Shown here in pieces: positions 44,770 through 53,701 of a stretch of 64,000 nt of DNA (its first letter is position 1; each line of letters begins with the position of its first letter). The notes beneath the pieces are model-generated. The model was not told the DNA's origin. It was given only the letters and a program-made list of their open reading frames with translations, and made no database searches. Source of the stretch: Flavobacterium supellecticarium (GTDB lineage: Bacteria; Bacteroidota; Bacteroidia; Flavobacteriales; Flavobacteriaceae); the NCBI RefSeq assembly GCF_004801375.1, contig NZ_SSNZ01000002.1:806001-870000 (forward strand), written 5' to 3'. A program made the position numbers and the translations under genes.

Positions 44770-45897
44770 ATGAATACGCGCAATACTATAAAAGTATTTT
44801 TGACTGTTATACTACTTTTTAATGGGATTCTGAGCCATTCTCAGGAATACAAAACCGAAAAACCGTTGGCGGGCTATAGTGGATTCTATCCGTATGAAAA
44901 GGGATATGCCACAGTGGGAATCAATAAAAAATACGGATTTATAGATAAAAAAGGGCGCAATGTGGTACCCTGTAAGTATAATTTTGTATTCAGCTTCCAC
45001 AAAGGTCTGGTAGCGGTTGAATTGGGCGAAAAATACGGGCTTGTAGATACCACAGGTCGGGAAGTGGTGCCTTTTAAATATGATTTTATTGGCGGCTTTG
45101 AGGATAGCAACCGATCGATTGTAAAATTAGATGAAAAATGGGGTTTTATTGACAAAACGGGAAAAGAGATCATCCCTGTTATTTATGAGGATGCGGGTTA
45201 TTTTTATGAAGAAGTCACTACCGTTAAAGAAAACGACAAATGGTATATCATCGATACGCTGAACAATCGAAAACCGGTTCGGAATGATTTTGAGGATCTT
45301 ACTTCTTTTCGCGAAGGACTGGCGGCTGTAAAAATCCGCGGAAAATCCGGGTGGGGCTTTATCAATAAGCAGGGAAAAATAGTCATTCCGCCAAAATACG
45401 ATAAGCCCTCTTTTTTTCAGAATGGTCTGGCATGCGTAGCGTACAATGGTAAATCCGGTTTTATCAACAAAAAAGGCGAGGTGGTAGTGCCTTTGCTTTA
45501 TGAAGGTTTCGCTCATTTTAGCGATGGTATGGCGGCAGTGACTCTAAATGACAAATATGGCTTTGTGAACACAAAAGGAACGCTGGTTATACCTGCAAAA
45601 TACCCGAATGTCTATAGTTTTTATGACGGTATGGCCATCATCCCGATATCCGGAAAATACGGTTGCATTAACAAAAAAGGAGAAACAGTGATTCCGTTTG
45701 TCTATGATGAGATGTATTCGGGCGAAGGTGTTTTTGCAGTGGTGAAAGACGGAAAAGGCTATTTTATAGATGCGAAGCAAAACGTACTGTTTCCGGAAGA
45801 GTACCAGAGTGTAGACGCCTTTAAAGACGGAGCAGCTTTGGTGAAACAAAACGGAATCTGGTTTTTTATTGACAAAAAAGGAAAGCGGTTATTTTAA
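44770..45897 (+). CDS. WG-repeat secreted protein
   Basis: 375 aa. Signal peptide (1-25) followed by at least seven WG-type repeats with the pattern (K/G)YGF(I/V)(D/N)(K/T)KG … V(V/I)P.KY, for example KYGFIDKKGRNVVPCKY and GFINKKGEVVVPLLY. WG repeats form a beta-structure and are found in exported or cell-surface proteins, where they often contact other proteins. It is the only plus-strand gene in this minus-strand stretch. Its 3' end overlaps the convergent transposase-like gene by 9 nt. Confidence 0.88.
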   Translation: MNTRNTIKVFLTVILLFNGILSHSQEYKTEKPLAGYSGFYPYEKGYATVGINKKYGFIDKKGRNVVPCKYNFVFSFHKGLVAVELGEKYGLVDTTGREVVPFKYDFIGGFEDSNRSIVKLDEKWGFIDKTGKEIIPVIYEDAGYFYEEVTTVKENDKWYIIDTLNNRKPVRNDFEDLTSFREGLAAVKIRGKSGWGFINKQGKIVIPPKYDKPSFFQNGLACVAYNGKSGFINKKGEVVVPLLYEGFAHFSDGMAAVTLNDKYGFVNTKGTLVIPAKYPNVYSFYDGMAIIPISGKYGCINKKGETVIPFVYDEMYSGEGVFAVVKDGKGYFIDAKQNVLFPEEYQSVDAFKDGAALVKQNGIWFFIDKKGKRLF

Positions 45898-46401
45898 ACG
45901 GTAGTCTTTTATAATGGCTATGGCTAAATCTTCTTTATTTAAAATGTTGGAATACCAGAAGCCTTTTCCCCAGGTTCCTTTGCCGACATAGGTTTCCGGA
46001 TATTCAAAACTAAGAAGTGTTGCGGTTCGACTTTTTAATCGGCCAATTTTTTGAGCGAGTACCGCGGCATCTGAAAGCACCAGCATTTCGACTTTTGAGG
46101 GATCAATTCTAAGCATTTTGATTTTCAAACCATCGATAATCCGGTCTTTGTTGTCCTGGCAAAGATTCTCAATGTCGGATTTTAATTGAGCTATTGCTTT
46201 TTCACTGAGTAAAGTAGGTTCTTGCTGCGAATGCCTGTTTGTATATTCCGGATGTAATGTTTTGTATGGATGATAGCTGATATGATGCTTTTCCAATTCG
46301 GCATAGGTAGCAGACAGTTTTTGCCAATTTCCCCTTTTGTCCCATACGGGATATGCATTAAAAACAGTCCAAATAATATGAAATAACTGGTGGTTTGCCA
46401 T
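45889..46401 (-). CDS. IS200/RAYT-type transposase-like protein lacking the HUH site
   Basis: The start at the ATG at 46401 (MANHQLFHIIWTVFNA) fits the family N-terminus better than 46449. The sequence follows the Y1-transposase outline: LFHIIW at the start, a middle helix, KVEMLVLSD where DHVHLL-type sequence would be, LKSRTATLLSFEY, and a GKGTWGKGFWYSNI end. The histidine-hydrophobic-histidine (HUH) metal site is gone and the central region is unusual, so it is probably inactive as a nuclease or repurposed. REP-like palindromes occur in the window at 48651, 55536 and 56215. Confidence 0.45.
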   Translation of the reverse strand: MANHQLFHIIWTVFNAYPVWDKRGNWQKLSATYAELEKHHISYHPYKTLHPEYTNRHSQQEPTLLSEKAIAQLKSDIENLCQDNKDRIIDGLKIKMLRIDPSKVEMLVLSDAAVLAQKIGRLKSRTATLLSFEYPETYVGKGTWGKGFWYSNILNKEDLAIAIIKDYRLK

Positions 46402-46492
46402 GGTTTGTAATTGTCGTAAAAAAGGTTTTTTGTGAAATATAAGTGTCAAACTATAGAGTAGGGTTCGATTTTTTTTATAAATCGGGCTTAAT

Positions 46493-46969
46493 TTAATCGA
46501 TATTTTCCCACTCGTAAAAATTCTCCAAATCCCATTTGTAAAAATTGCTGATTACATCAAAAAAATCTTGTCTGGTTGGATTTTCGGGTAGTATTTCTTT
46601 TGGGAAGATCCGATTTAAAAACAGTCTATAGTCGTCGACTTGTTCTTTAAAGTCCTCATCGCTTAAATTTTCGATAGCAGCAACACTATCGGGGAAAGCC
46701 CGGCTTGCTATTGTATCCCGTAAATTTCGACGGTCTGTTCCGTTCCAGTTATCGCCATTGGTTTCCCAAATCGTAATAATTCCCAATAATTGCAGCGGAT
46801 CTTCGGCAATAAAATCCCGATGCTCTTGTATCGCCCAATAATGACCGTAAAAAGCATCACTTTCGCTTGGATATAAAAATATTTTATAGCCTTTGGATTG
46901 TATAATCCGCAATGCCGCATTATGCATATTTGCTTCTGCCGAAACTCTAAAACTTTTATTTACTTCCAT
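46493..46969 (-). CDS. hypothetical protein, about 158 aa (immunity-like)
   Basis: The start at the ATG at 46969 (MEVNKSFRVSAEANMHN) avoids a 10-nt overlap with the next upstream gene that a start at 47005 would create. It contains YPSESDAFYGHYWAIQEHRD and LGIITIWETNGDNW strand blocks. Soluble, acidic, no named domain. Likely in one transcript with the genes at 47268 and 47905. Confidence 0.55.
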   Translation of the reverse strand: MEVNKSFRVSAEANMHNAALRIIQSKGYKIFLYPSESDAFYGHYWAIQEHRDFIAEDPLQLLGIITIWETNGDNWNGTDRRNLRDTIASRAFPDSVAAIENLSDEDFKEQVDDYRLFLNRIFPKEILPENPTRQDFFDVISNFYKWDLENFYEWENID

Positions 46970-46995
46970 AACGATTTTCTTACTATGTTGTCGCT

Positions 46996-47268
46996 CTAAT
47001 GCCACGCTTTTCCAATTGTCTTATAAAGACCTTCTCTTAATTCGGATAGTGCTTCGTTTTCTTTTTGACAAAGTGTCCCGTTATGATACAGTACGAAATC
47101 GTTAAAAGAACCCATTCCGCCATATATGGAAAGGATTTTTCTAAAAACGGTATTGTTTTCGGCGGCTTCTAATTCTGAAATAAAATTGCGGAAACATTTG
47201 GCCCAATGCAATTCTCCAACTTCCACTAGAATTTTATGAATTTCAATACAATAGTCCTTTACAGTCAT
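46996..47268 (-). CDS. small hypothetical protein, 90 aa (DUF6966-like)
   Basis: 90 aa, helical, with ELHWAKCFRNFISELEAAE and a GGMGSFNDFVLYHNG block. I recall a similar GGMGSxND pattern in a small DUF6966-type family, but this is from memory. A start before 47268 is unlikely because of the 16-nt gap to the next gene. Typical of small immunity or partner proteins. Confidence 0.5.
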   Translation of the reverse strand: MTVKDYCIEIHKILVEVGELHWAKCFRNFISELEAAENNTVFRKILSIYGGMGSFNDFVLYHNGTLCQKENEALSELREGLYKTIGKAWH

Positions 47269-47284
47269 TTATTAGCGGTTTTGT

Positions 47285-47905
47285 TTATTGTATGTCGTAA
47301 TACTCGTATGAATTTTTCAGGTTGTATTTTTGTTTTATTTCCGTTTTCCAGGCTAAATATTCATCGATAAACCCATTAACGTCACTGGGTATTCCTTTTG
47401 TCCAATACATTTCTCCGTGAACGAGTAGCATTGCCCAATGAAATTCCAGTTCATGTGTGATATATTCCACGTCTTTAATGGTCCGGGGCTCTTTTATCAG
47501 ATAGGAATCATTTAGCTTTTCGGTTGCTGCATCGTAGTCAACCTTTCCATAATGGACCATGATGTGTTTTAGCATTTCACAGAATGAAAAATGATTAAAT
47601 ACAACGCCTGTTTCGTCATCCTCCAATTGAAGTCCATCGGTTAGTTGGACTGGTTTTTGCTTGTCCCAAACTTTTATTTCGGGCTTACACCAACCCGTAA
47701 TGATGTCCAGTATATCGTAGGCGCTGTCTCGTAACGTTTCATCATTTGAAAAATCAACCGCCACTTGTTCGATAAGTTTCCGGGCCGTTTCCTGTTGTCC
47801 GCCGGAATGTTTATAGTCCAATAAAATCTGCTGTACGGACGTATTGAGACAGTCGCCTTGCGCTATTTTTTCTTTTACGATTTTTTGTAGTTCGTTGTCG
47901 GTCAT
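47285..47905 (-). CDS. hypothetical protein, 206 aa (immunity-like)
   Basis: Soluble, acidic. Helical N-terminus, acidic QLEDDETGVVFNHFSFCEML middle, C-terminal HGEMYWTKGIPSDVNGFIDE. The protein resembles small antagonist proteins in overall form, but no family is recognised. It is 16 nt from the 90-aa gene and 2 nt from the lipoprotein gene, suggesting one minus-strand operon of four genes (48627 to 46493). Confidence 0.55.
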   Translation of the reverse strand: MTDNELQKIVKEKIAQGDCLNTSVQQILLDYKHSGGQQETARKLIEQVAVDFSNDETLRDSAYDILDIITGWCKPEIKVWDKQKPVQLTDGLQLEDDETGVVFNHFSFCEMLKHIMVHYGKVDYDAATEKLNDSYLIKEPRTIKDVEYITHELEFHWAMLLVHGEMYWTKGIPSDVNGFIDEYLAWKTEIKQKYNLKNSYEYYDIQ

Positions 47906-47907
47906 TC

Positions 47908-48627
47908 TTAGTAGTAGGTATATTCTTTGTTCAAGACATGTTTCACTTTTTGCTTGTTTTTGTCGTCATAGCCATAAAGGACAGTTGGATTGCCTTGGCT
48001 GTCATATTTCTGGACGACTTGAATGCGATACGACACGCTCTTTTTTCCATCGGTGTTTTCAATCTCCTTATTTATAATTTCCTGTATTTTATCGTTTTTG
48101 TAAACCGTTTCAATTTCTTCCTCTGATTCGATAATATCTCCCCTCTTGAAAATACTTTTGACCATGCGGTAATTTTTATCTAAGGTAATAATGTTTGCAT
48201 AAGAACTGTCTTTCTCCGAACGAATATTGTAACTGTAATCGTCTAACCAAATGTATTTATAGCTATTTTCGGTATGTTCTCCATCGTAAAGATGTGCTGT
48301 TTCTTTATACGACAAGGCTTTTCCTGTGCCGGAAAAAACGCTCAAAAATTCCGATTTGCCGATACCTTTAATATCCCATACCTTATTCAGGGTAATGACA
48401 TTTCCCATATTATCGAACGTCATCGTAATTTTCCCAATGGGTTTGGCTGTATTTGCGGGTATTTTTCCGTCTTCAACGGAATGTATATACGTGATTACTT
48501 CTTTTACAGGGCCTTTAAGTCCGTATTCCAGTTTCTGGGTGTAGGTCGTTTCGGTTGTTTTGTTTCCTTGTCCGTTGCAAGAAAGGAATAGTGGAAGAAG
48601 TAAAAGTAAGAATACTGTTTTTTTCAT
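47908..48627 (-). CDS. hypothetical lipoprotein, 239 aa
   Basis: Lipoprotein signal peptide MKKTVFLLLLLPLFLSC (lipobox LFLSC), then a beta-rich domain with repeated strand-turn blocks (GKITMTFDNMGNVITLNK, NIITLDKNYRMVKSIFKRG) that look like a small beta-barrel or YD-like repeat. Probably surface or periplasmic. First gene of the four-gene minus-strand group, with only a 2-nt gap to the next gene. Confidence 0.7.
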   Translation of the reverse strand: MKKTVFLLLLLPLFLSCNGQGNKTTETTYTQKLEYGLKGPVKEVITYIHSVEDGKIPANTAKPIGKITMTFDNMGNVITLNKVWDIKGIGKSEFLSVFSGTGKALSYKETAHLYDGEHTENSYKYIWLDDYSYNIRSEKDSSYANIITLDKNYRMVKSIFKRGDIIESEEEIETVYKNDKIQEIINKEIENTDGKKSVSYRIQVVQKYDSQGNPTVLYGYDDKNKQKVKHVLNKEYTYY

Positions 48628-48650
48628 TTGTTATTTCGTTTTTATCAGAT

Positions 48651-48673
48651 AGCGCGGATTTATAATCCGCGCT
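48651..48673. repeat. REP-like palindrome, copy 1
   Basis: AGCGCGGATT/AATCCGCGCT perfect 10-bp stem, 3-nt loop. It has the same core as the 15-bp version at 56215-56247 and the half copy at 55536-55548. Lies between two minus-strand genes. Confidence 0.75.
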
Positions 48674-48719
48674 TATAAAATGCTACATTATATTCATCTT
48701 GGTTATTACATTCCCTCTT

Positions 48720-49349
48720 TTAATCTAAATTTTCATGGCCCCACTTTGCCAATGTCGGGTCGTTTGGATCAGCATCTACAACCTGCGTTAAATCTTGTGT
48801 CCGTACTAAAGTCACTTTTAATTTTTGTTCTAAAATAATACCCTCCAGATGCTTACTGATAAAAATATAGGTCGGAAAATCAAGTACTCTAAAAATATTC
48901 CTGCCATTTGTTTTTTCATCAATCATTTCCACTCTTGTAATAGCATCAGGCCAAAATTCATTCGGATTTATATATTTTGTTTCTTTTATATATTCGCTTT
49001 TTTCCCAGTCAAAACAATCCACTAATTCAAGGATATTCATGATCCAGAATTCTTCTTTTTGTTTTGCATAATTCGATTTACATTGAATAAACTGAATGTA
49101 CTTACTATCCGGAAGCGAACTTATTATGTCTTTGAACCGGGTTGAAACAATCGGAAAGCGCCCGATTCCCATTATATAATCGGTTACTTTTGCATTTTTA
49201 TTTCGGAATTTAAGGGTCGGATCTCCGATATTATCAATAGCTACCCCGCTGAATACTAATTTTTCAGCATCGTTATCGATGTTCTCGATATCGGTATAAT
49301 ATAAATGACCGTTTGTATGATAACTCTGTATTCTGATAAAGTTTGACAT
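48720..49349 (-). CDS. Imm11-like (DUF1629-type) immunity protein
   Basis: 209 aa, soluble. The ordering of segments (GDPTLKFRNKNAKVTDYI, then FPIVSTRFKDIISSLPDSKY, then EFWIMNILELVDCFDWEKS, then NIFRVLDFPTYIFISKHLEG) recalls the Imm11/DUF1629 immunity family seen beside polymorphic toxins, but the match is from memory. No toxin gene with a matching C-terminal domain is next to it. Confidence 0.55.
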   Translation of the reverse strand: MSNFIRIQSYHTNGHLYYTDIENIDNDAEKLVFSGVAIDNIGDPTLKFRNKNAKVTDYIMGIGRFPIVSTRFKDIISSLPDSKYIQFIQCKSNYAKQKEEFWIMNILELVDCFDWEKSEYIKETKYINPNEFWPDAITRVEMIDEKTNGRNIFRVLDFPTYIFISKHLEGIILEQKLKVTLVRTQDLTQVVDADPNDPTLAKWGHENLD

Positions 49350-49519
49350 CGTATTTTTTATATTTTATTTTTTGATAGTAGCGACACAATAGTCGCTTTA
49401 AAAGCTTTTTTTAACGCTTCCAATGATTTTATCTAAAAATAGTTTTTCGATTTAGCTTTGCTCAATCGTGCTAAACTTCCTGTTTTGTTATTTTCTTTTA
49501 GTTGTAATATCGCATCATT

Positions 49520-50143
49520 TTAAATCCATTCTGCAGGGATAATAATCCCCTCAGGACAATTAAAATCTTTAATAACATCGAGAAATTTTTGGGTCACACC
49601 AATTTCTCCGTGATCGGTAAAGTCAAAGATATCGGCACCTTCATACGTATCCGAAAAAACCTGTAGCGGAATCGGATTTTCAGTTGTTTTCCGTATAATC
49701 AATTTCGATTTTTCCTCATTGTATTTATTGAGCGTCAGATTACATCCGTCGCAAATTCCGGTATAATCGCAAGCAATAGGAATATTTTTAATAGCAGGAG
49801 CTAAAATGGCTAAATAAACAAAATCAGGTATTGTTTTAACATCAATGTCGGCATATTTATAGGGTACCTTTTTCACTTTTAGAGGCGCAAATCCTTTAAT
49901 TCCTGCCAACATCAGCGCTTCATAAAGCCTATGAGAAACCATTAGTATACCGGAAGCGCTTGCCCAATCTTCTCCGTTATATCGGTCGACCTCCAATTCT
50001 ACTTTCGAATATTCGATTTCTTCTTTTAATGCTCTGTTGCATTTTTCGCATTTGGGTTGTTGTACTTTACTACTCTTTTTGCTCAGACTTCCCATCCAGC
50101 TTCTGCAATTGAGGGTGTATATTTTGGGATTGTTATGATCCAT
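49520..50143 (-). CDS. CxxC-containing Imm/SitI6-like protein, 207 aa
   Basis: Soluble protein with a Cys pair near the start (PKCEKCNRALKEE, about 31-43) and another isolated pair (CDYTGICDGCNL, about 125-136), suggesting a zinc site. In form it resembles double-CXXCG/SitI6-like immunity proteins. The C-terminus DHGEIGVTQKFLDVIKDF is acidic. It fits the surrounding run of orphan immunity-like genes. The family is uncertain. Confidence 0.5.
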   Translation of the reverse strand: MDHNNPKIYTLNCRSWMGSLSKKSSKVQQPKCEKCNRALKEEIEYSKVELEVDRYNGEDWASASGILMVSHRLYEALMLAGIKGFAPLKVKKVPYKYADIDVKTIPDFVYLAILAPAIKNIPIACDYTGICDGCNLTLNKYNEEKSKLIIRKTTENPIPLQVFSDTYEGADIFDFTDHGEIGVTQKFLDVIKDFNCPEGIIIPAEWI

Positions 50144-50188
50144 TTTTTTGACTTGTTATTTTGTTTATATAAGCATTAGCGTAATTTT

Positions 50189-50701
50189 TTACTTTGTGAT
50201 TTCATTCTCTAAACACGCCACTATTTTATCATCAATTGGCATTCTTTTCAGATTTAGCATGCCACATTTTATAAATTCCAGAATTTTTAATCCGTTGGTT
50301 TTCCCTTTAACGATTGATGTTTTTAGTTTTCCACCGACTTTAAAGAACATTTTTTGTGACGTACCGATAAATGATTTTCGATCTTCATCTTCCAAAAATA
50401 AAGCGATCTCATTTTCTTTTGGTTCATAAAGTTCGGCATCATCCATTATGCTTGCTCCATCCGATTGTGTTTGTATCCGAATCACAATCGATTTTAAATC
50501 GCTATCCTTGGAATTGAAAAAGGCACTTTTAAAATTCTTTTTCATTACGGTTAAGTTCTCATAACCACCTCCGGAACTGTATTCGTCATAATATTCTTTT
50601 GGGTTGTCTACTTTATGGATATGCTCACAGTTGAGTTGGTGACTTTGCGCTTGGCACATTGTAACAATAAAAAGGGCTATTAGGGTTGTCTTTTTTTTCA
50701 T
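50189..50701 (-). CDS. secreted hypothetical protein, about 170 aa
   Basis: The start at the ATG at 50701 (MKKKTTLIALFIVTMCQAQ) gives a clean signal peptide. An earlier in-frame ATG at 50761 adds an unlikely hydrophobic extension. The mature protein is short and beta-rich with several charged surface stretches (KSAFFNSKDSDLKSIVIRI, EIALFLEDEDRKSFIG). No family recognised. Probably periplasmic. Confidence 0.6.
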   Translation of the reverse strand: MKKKTTLIALFIVTMCQAQSHQLNCEHIHKVDNPKEYYDEYSSGGGYENLTVMKKNFKSAFFNSKDSDLKSIVIRIQTQSDGASIMDDAELYEPKENEIALFLEDEDRKSFIGTSQKMFFKVGGKLKTSIVKGKTNGLKILEFIKCGMLNLKRMPIDDKIVACLENEITK

Positions 50702-50835
50702 AAAGTGGTTTAGGTTTGCTGCTAATGTTTTGATAATTAGGGGTAAGTATATAAAAGCCATGATTTAGTGTACCACAAGGCAGTATGCTGGTAGTACTTG
50801 TTTGTGGCACGGTCTTTTGTACTTCGAAGAAGCAG

Positions 50836-51678
50836 TTATTGGTGCAGCGATAAGCCCGGCCTTTTCGATAACGCCTCCGGTATCGTTAAAAGCGGATTGC
50901 CTTTCAGGTGCAGTTGATCGATCCGGTAGCCGCCCTGACCTAAGGTTCCCAGTGATTCCAGTTCATTGTTATCAAGATAGATGTCTTCAAAGACTACCTT
51001 GTGCAAGGTGTTGGGCAGTGTTTTTAAGCGGTTACTACTAATATTAAAATAGACTACCGTTTCTTTTAAGTTTCCTAAAGATTCCGGCAAATGGATAAGT
51101 TGATTGTGATTTAGGTTTAGTACTTGGATCTGTGTCATGTTTCCGAATAGTTCCGGAAGCTGGGTCAACTGGTTATTTGCCGCATTGAAACTACGTACAC
51201 GCGTCACGGAACAGATGCTATCGGGCAGTGTTTTTAGTTGGTTGTTATCCAGATCGATATTAGTAAGCCTGGTCAACTTTCCAATTGCGTCCGGCAGACT
51301 TGTGAGCTGGTTGCTTTTTAGGTCGATATAGGTAAGTGTGCTAAGATTTCCGATCGTGTTCGGCAAGCTTGTCAGTTGGTTGTTTCTTAGGGTTAGTAAG
51401 TCCAATTGGGGTAAGTCACCAATGGCATCCGGCAGGCTTGTCAGCTGATTGTTGTCCAGATAGAGCTGTCTCAGATTTTTAAATTGTCCGATGGTTTCCG
51501 GCAATTCCTTTAGGTTCTGGTGGCTTAGGTCGAGTGCGGTGTGTTTTAACGGGTTTTTTAAGGCTTTTTCAAGCGTCAACGGCTTCTTTTTAAAGAGCTG
51601 CCCGATCGTACTAAAGATACTTTTTTTAGGAGATTTTTTTAAAAGATCTCCAATGCTCATGTCGTCGTGGTTTGCCAT
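50836..51678 (-). CDS. leucine-rich-repeat protein
   Basis: 280 aa. Polar N-terminus (1-50), then about nine LRRs of roughly 23 residues with the bacterial pattern LP.(A/T)IG.L..L..L.L.NN(Q)L(T)SLP (for example RQLYLDNNQLTSLPDAIG). No signal peptide, so it is cytoplasmic or delivered unconventionally. LRR proteins of this sort bind partner proteins. The short internal repeats make the DNA here look repetitive without being a genomic repeat. Confidence 0.9.
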   Translation of the reverse strand: MANHDDMSIGDLLKKSPKKSIFSTIGQLFKKKPLTLEKALKNPLKHTALDLSHQNLKELPETIGQFKNLRQLYLDNNQLTSLPDAIGDLPQLDLLTLRNNQLTSLPNTIGNLSTLTYIDLKSNQLTSLPDAIGKLTRLTNIDLDNNQLKTLPDSICSVTRVRSFNAANNQLTQLPELFGNMTQIQVLNLNHNQLIHLPESLGNLKETVVYFNISSNRLKTLPNTLHKVVFEDIYLDNNELESLGTLGQGGYRIDQLHLKGNPLLTIPEALSKRPGLSLHQ

Positions 51679-51792
51679 TTTTGTTTGCTATTTTGTTTTA
51701 AAGTATTCCAGATTCAATATAAGGTTCGGGGAAGATAACCAAAAAATTGTTTGATCAATTCTCATGGTTGTGAAATTTGCCAACAAAATAAA

Positions 51793-51827
51793 AAAAGTTC
51801 AGTCGTTTTCAAGAGGTCTGAACTTTT
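51793..51827. terminator. terminator-like inverted repeat
   Basis: AAAAGTTCAG (51793-51802) pairs with CTGAACTTTT (51818-51827), with A/T runs flanking it on both sides. Confidence 0.65.
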
Positions 51828-51945
51828 ATCAAATGTATATAATCAAAAAATAGTCAACCTATTTTAGGACGACTCAATAAAAAAAATGATATTAGTATTG
51901 GGAATAAATAGTTTTTTAGAGAAAGCCGTCTGAATATACCAATAA

Positions 51946-51991
51946 AAAATTCAGTCTAAATTTAGTTTTGACTGAGTTTAGACTGAATTTT
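51946..51991 (-). terminator. perfect 15-bp inverted repeat after the PixA operon
   Basis: 51946-51960 pairs perfectly with 51977-51991 around a 16-nt loop. It is about 78 nt beyond the last codon of the PixA-type operon on the minus strand, with a T-run on that strand. Confidence 0.7.
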
Positions 51992-52068
51992 AATGCTAAT
52001 AAAAATGTAAAAAAGGCGAAATGTATTAAAAATCAGATTGGTATCAATAATATGAATTATTGACCTTG

Positions 52069-52515
52069 CTATTTTGGATTTAATACCCCTGCCGTAACGG
52101 TATAGATTAACCCATCGGCTCCCTCTTGTGCAAAACCAAAAATACCATATTTTCCTCCCTGGTAAATTTGGTTGTTTCTTTCATTGTAAGGTATAGCGGC
52201 CCATTTTTGAACATCAGAAGCTTTAACTGTGATTTTGGTAGTCGGATAGCTTGAATCTGATGGACATGAGATTTCCAGAGTGAAAGAAGTGTCCAGAATA
52301 TTATCGTCCGGCACTAAAAACCAGGTAGGTGTAGGGCCAAAACCATTTTGTCCGGGAGGTGTTGGCAAGGCTATCATTTCGTTAATTGAAAAAGATCCGG
52401 TTCTTACATTTCCATTAGTAATTTTTGTTACTTCACAGAATAGTTGACTTCCGTCTGCTGCTCCTGCATCGTTTTGACTTAGAGCAGATAATTGAAAAAC
52501 TGTATTTTTTGTCAT
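52069..52515 (-). CDS. hypothetical protein linked to the PixA-type gene, 148 aa
   Basis: 148 aa, no signal peptide, beta-rich (VRTGSFSINEMIALPTPPG, TSFTLEISCPSDSS). It lies 30 nt from the AidA/PixA gene on the same strand and shares its general composition, so it is probably a paired or co-assembled inclusion protein. Family not recognised. The hairpin downstream ends the pair. Confidence 0.6.
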   Translation of the reverse strand: MTKNTVFQLSALSQNDAGAADGSQLFCEVTKITNGNVRTGSFSINEMIALPTPPGQNGFGPTPTWFLVPDDNILDTSFTLEISCPSDSSYPTTKITVKASDVQKWAAIPYNERNNQIYQGGKYGIFGFAQEGADGLIYTVTAGVLNPK

Positions 52516-52545
52516 GTTTTCTTATGTTTTAAATAGGTTGTTTTT

Positions 52546-53121
52546 TTAAACTACTGCCTCCTGTTTTTTCAGGTAAGCTTTACGTTCTCTTAGATAATCT
52601 TCTGTATTCATCACCTTTACGAAAGGATCCCAAAAATAATAACCCAGGCTGTTTCCCAGATTATCCATTATTTGAAAAGAAATTGAATACTGGGTAGTTC
52701 CTGTAGCCAATACATTAGAACAATAATCGGTTTGTTTAACTATTTGATAACCCGGTAAACCTGCCGTGTCATAAATATTTCTGTAAGTCACAACCGGAAC
52801 CGGAGTAGAAATGGAGGGTGGATTAGGTTCAGAGCCCGGATTTACACCTGCAATTATGGCATCATGCTGCAAACCGGATCCGGGACACGTTAATTCCCAT
52901 TGAATAGTATCACCTGCATTAGCATCAATTACCAATTCGGAATCCGCTCTGTTTTTATCAGCACTGTCTATATAGCCTCGGCTCGTAATCATATACACAT
53001 ATATATCGGATGTGCCATATGATCCCAGAGATGTTGGATTTGTTGCTGTTCCTGCTGGAATTTTGTTTGCAAGAATCGTTTCAACATCTATTACACTAAG
53101 AATGTTTATTGTTTTAGCCAT
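52546..53121 (-). CDS. AidA/PixA inclusion-body family protein
   Basis: 191 aa, no signal peptide. Matches the AidA/PixA pattern closely: INILSVIDVETILA at the start, YMITSRGYIDSADKNRADSELV, NAGDTIQWEL and a C-terminal LGYYFWDPFVKV block. PixA-type proteins form crystalline cytoplasmic inclusions in Xenorhabdus-type bacteria and occur in many secreted-factor loci. Co-transcribed with the 148-aa protein. Role in this organism unknown. Confidence 0.8.
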   Translation of the reverse strand: MAKTINILSVIDVETILANKIPAGTATNPTSLGSYGTSDIYVYMITSRGYIDSADKNRADSELVIDANAGDTIQWELTCPGSGLQHDAIIAGVNPGSEPNPPSISTPVPVVTYRNIYDTAGLPGYQIVKQTDYCSNVLATGTTQYSISFQIMDNLGNSLGYYFWDPFVKVMNTEDYLRERKAYLKKQEAVV

Positions 53122-53546
53122 GATTTCTAAAATTTATTGATTATTCCTACTCATAAGGCTTTTCGGATTTCTCCCCGTTTTTATAGTGGTTTCTGAACTC
53201 CACTTTTAAATAAATGAGCGAAACTAAACCTAGCTAGCATTTTAATCTCTTTAGTAAAAGTATGGTGTTGTAATCGTGTACGTTGAGAAAAAACCATAAA
53301 CATTCGTTTTTTATCCATAAGAATGCAAAATTCCGGAACAAGATTTTTGGTGTAAATATTTTATACTACTAAATGAAGCAGGTTTCGCGTGTTAATGACA
53401 ACAAACAAAATAAGCGCAACAATTGTCGACCCCATTGTATTCAAGGATAGCCTATTAATTGGTTGACTTCCGCAACATTGCTATGAAATTCGCAATGTAT
53501 CAGCAAGGCTTGAAGGGGAGTAGCGAAAATAAGTATAATAAAAAAT

Positions 53547-53572
53547 CCCTGATAATTTTTATCAGGGCTTTT
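53547..53572. terminator. hairpin with CCCTGATAA stem
   Basis: CCCTGATAA (53547-53555) pairs with TTATCAGGG (53559-53567), followed by CTTTT. The stem and following T-run resemble the terminator beside the tRNA-Ser gene (59650-59678). Confidence 0.65.
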
Positions 53573-53578
53573 GTAAAG

Positions 53579-53645
53579 TCGCGGGCTGAAAGGTATCACA
53601 ATCGAACACCTGATGCTGTTTTTGTTGTATTTTGATAGGGTGGGG
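53579..53645. repeat. dispersed repeat, copy 1 (mate 56261-56333)
   Basis: GCGGG-T-GA-AGGTATCACAAT, then CGAACACCTGATG, is shared with the copy at 56261. The ATCGAAC…CCTG part resembles the T-arm region of the tRNA-Ser gene, so both may be relics of tRNA 3' ends. Confidence 0.6.
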
Positions 53646-53701
53646 TGATGTTATATATGACTGTATTGTTTAGTGTTTTTTTGGCTTAATTATTTAAACG
53701 T

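Larger units (their letters stand above)
51679..52068. other. intergenic region with two hairpins
   Basis: Holds the terminator-like inverted repeats at 51793-51827 and 51946-51991. No gene is evident. Confidence 0.6.

Noticed and set aside
44770..45897. Tandem DNA repeat or YD-repeat toxin
   Set aside because: Repeats are WG-type protein repeats with a signal peptide and lack an Rhs core or toxin C-terminus.
51080..51530. Short DNA repeats like a CRISPR array
   Set aside because: These are codon-level repeats of an LRR protein (50836-51678), with a 69-nt period in frame and no spacer structure.
53579..53645. Functional tRNA gene
   Set aside because: No cloverleaf or anticodon arm can be formed. 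Only a T-arm-like piece is present.
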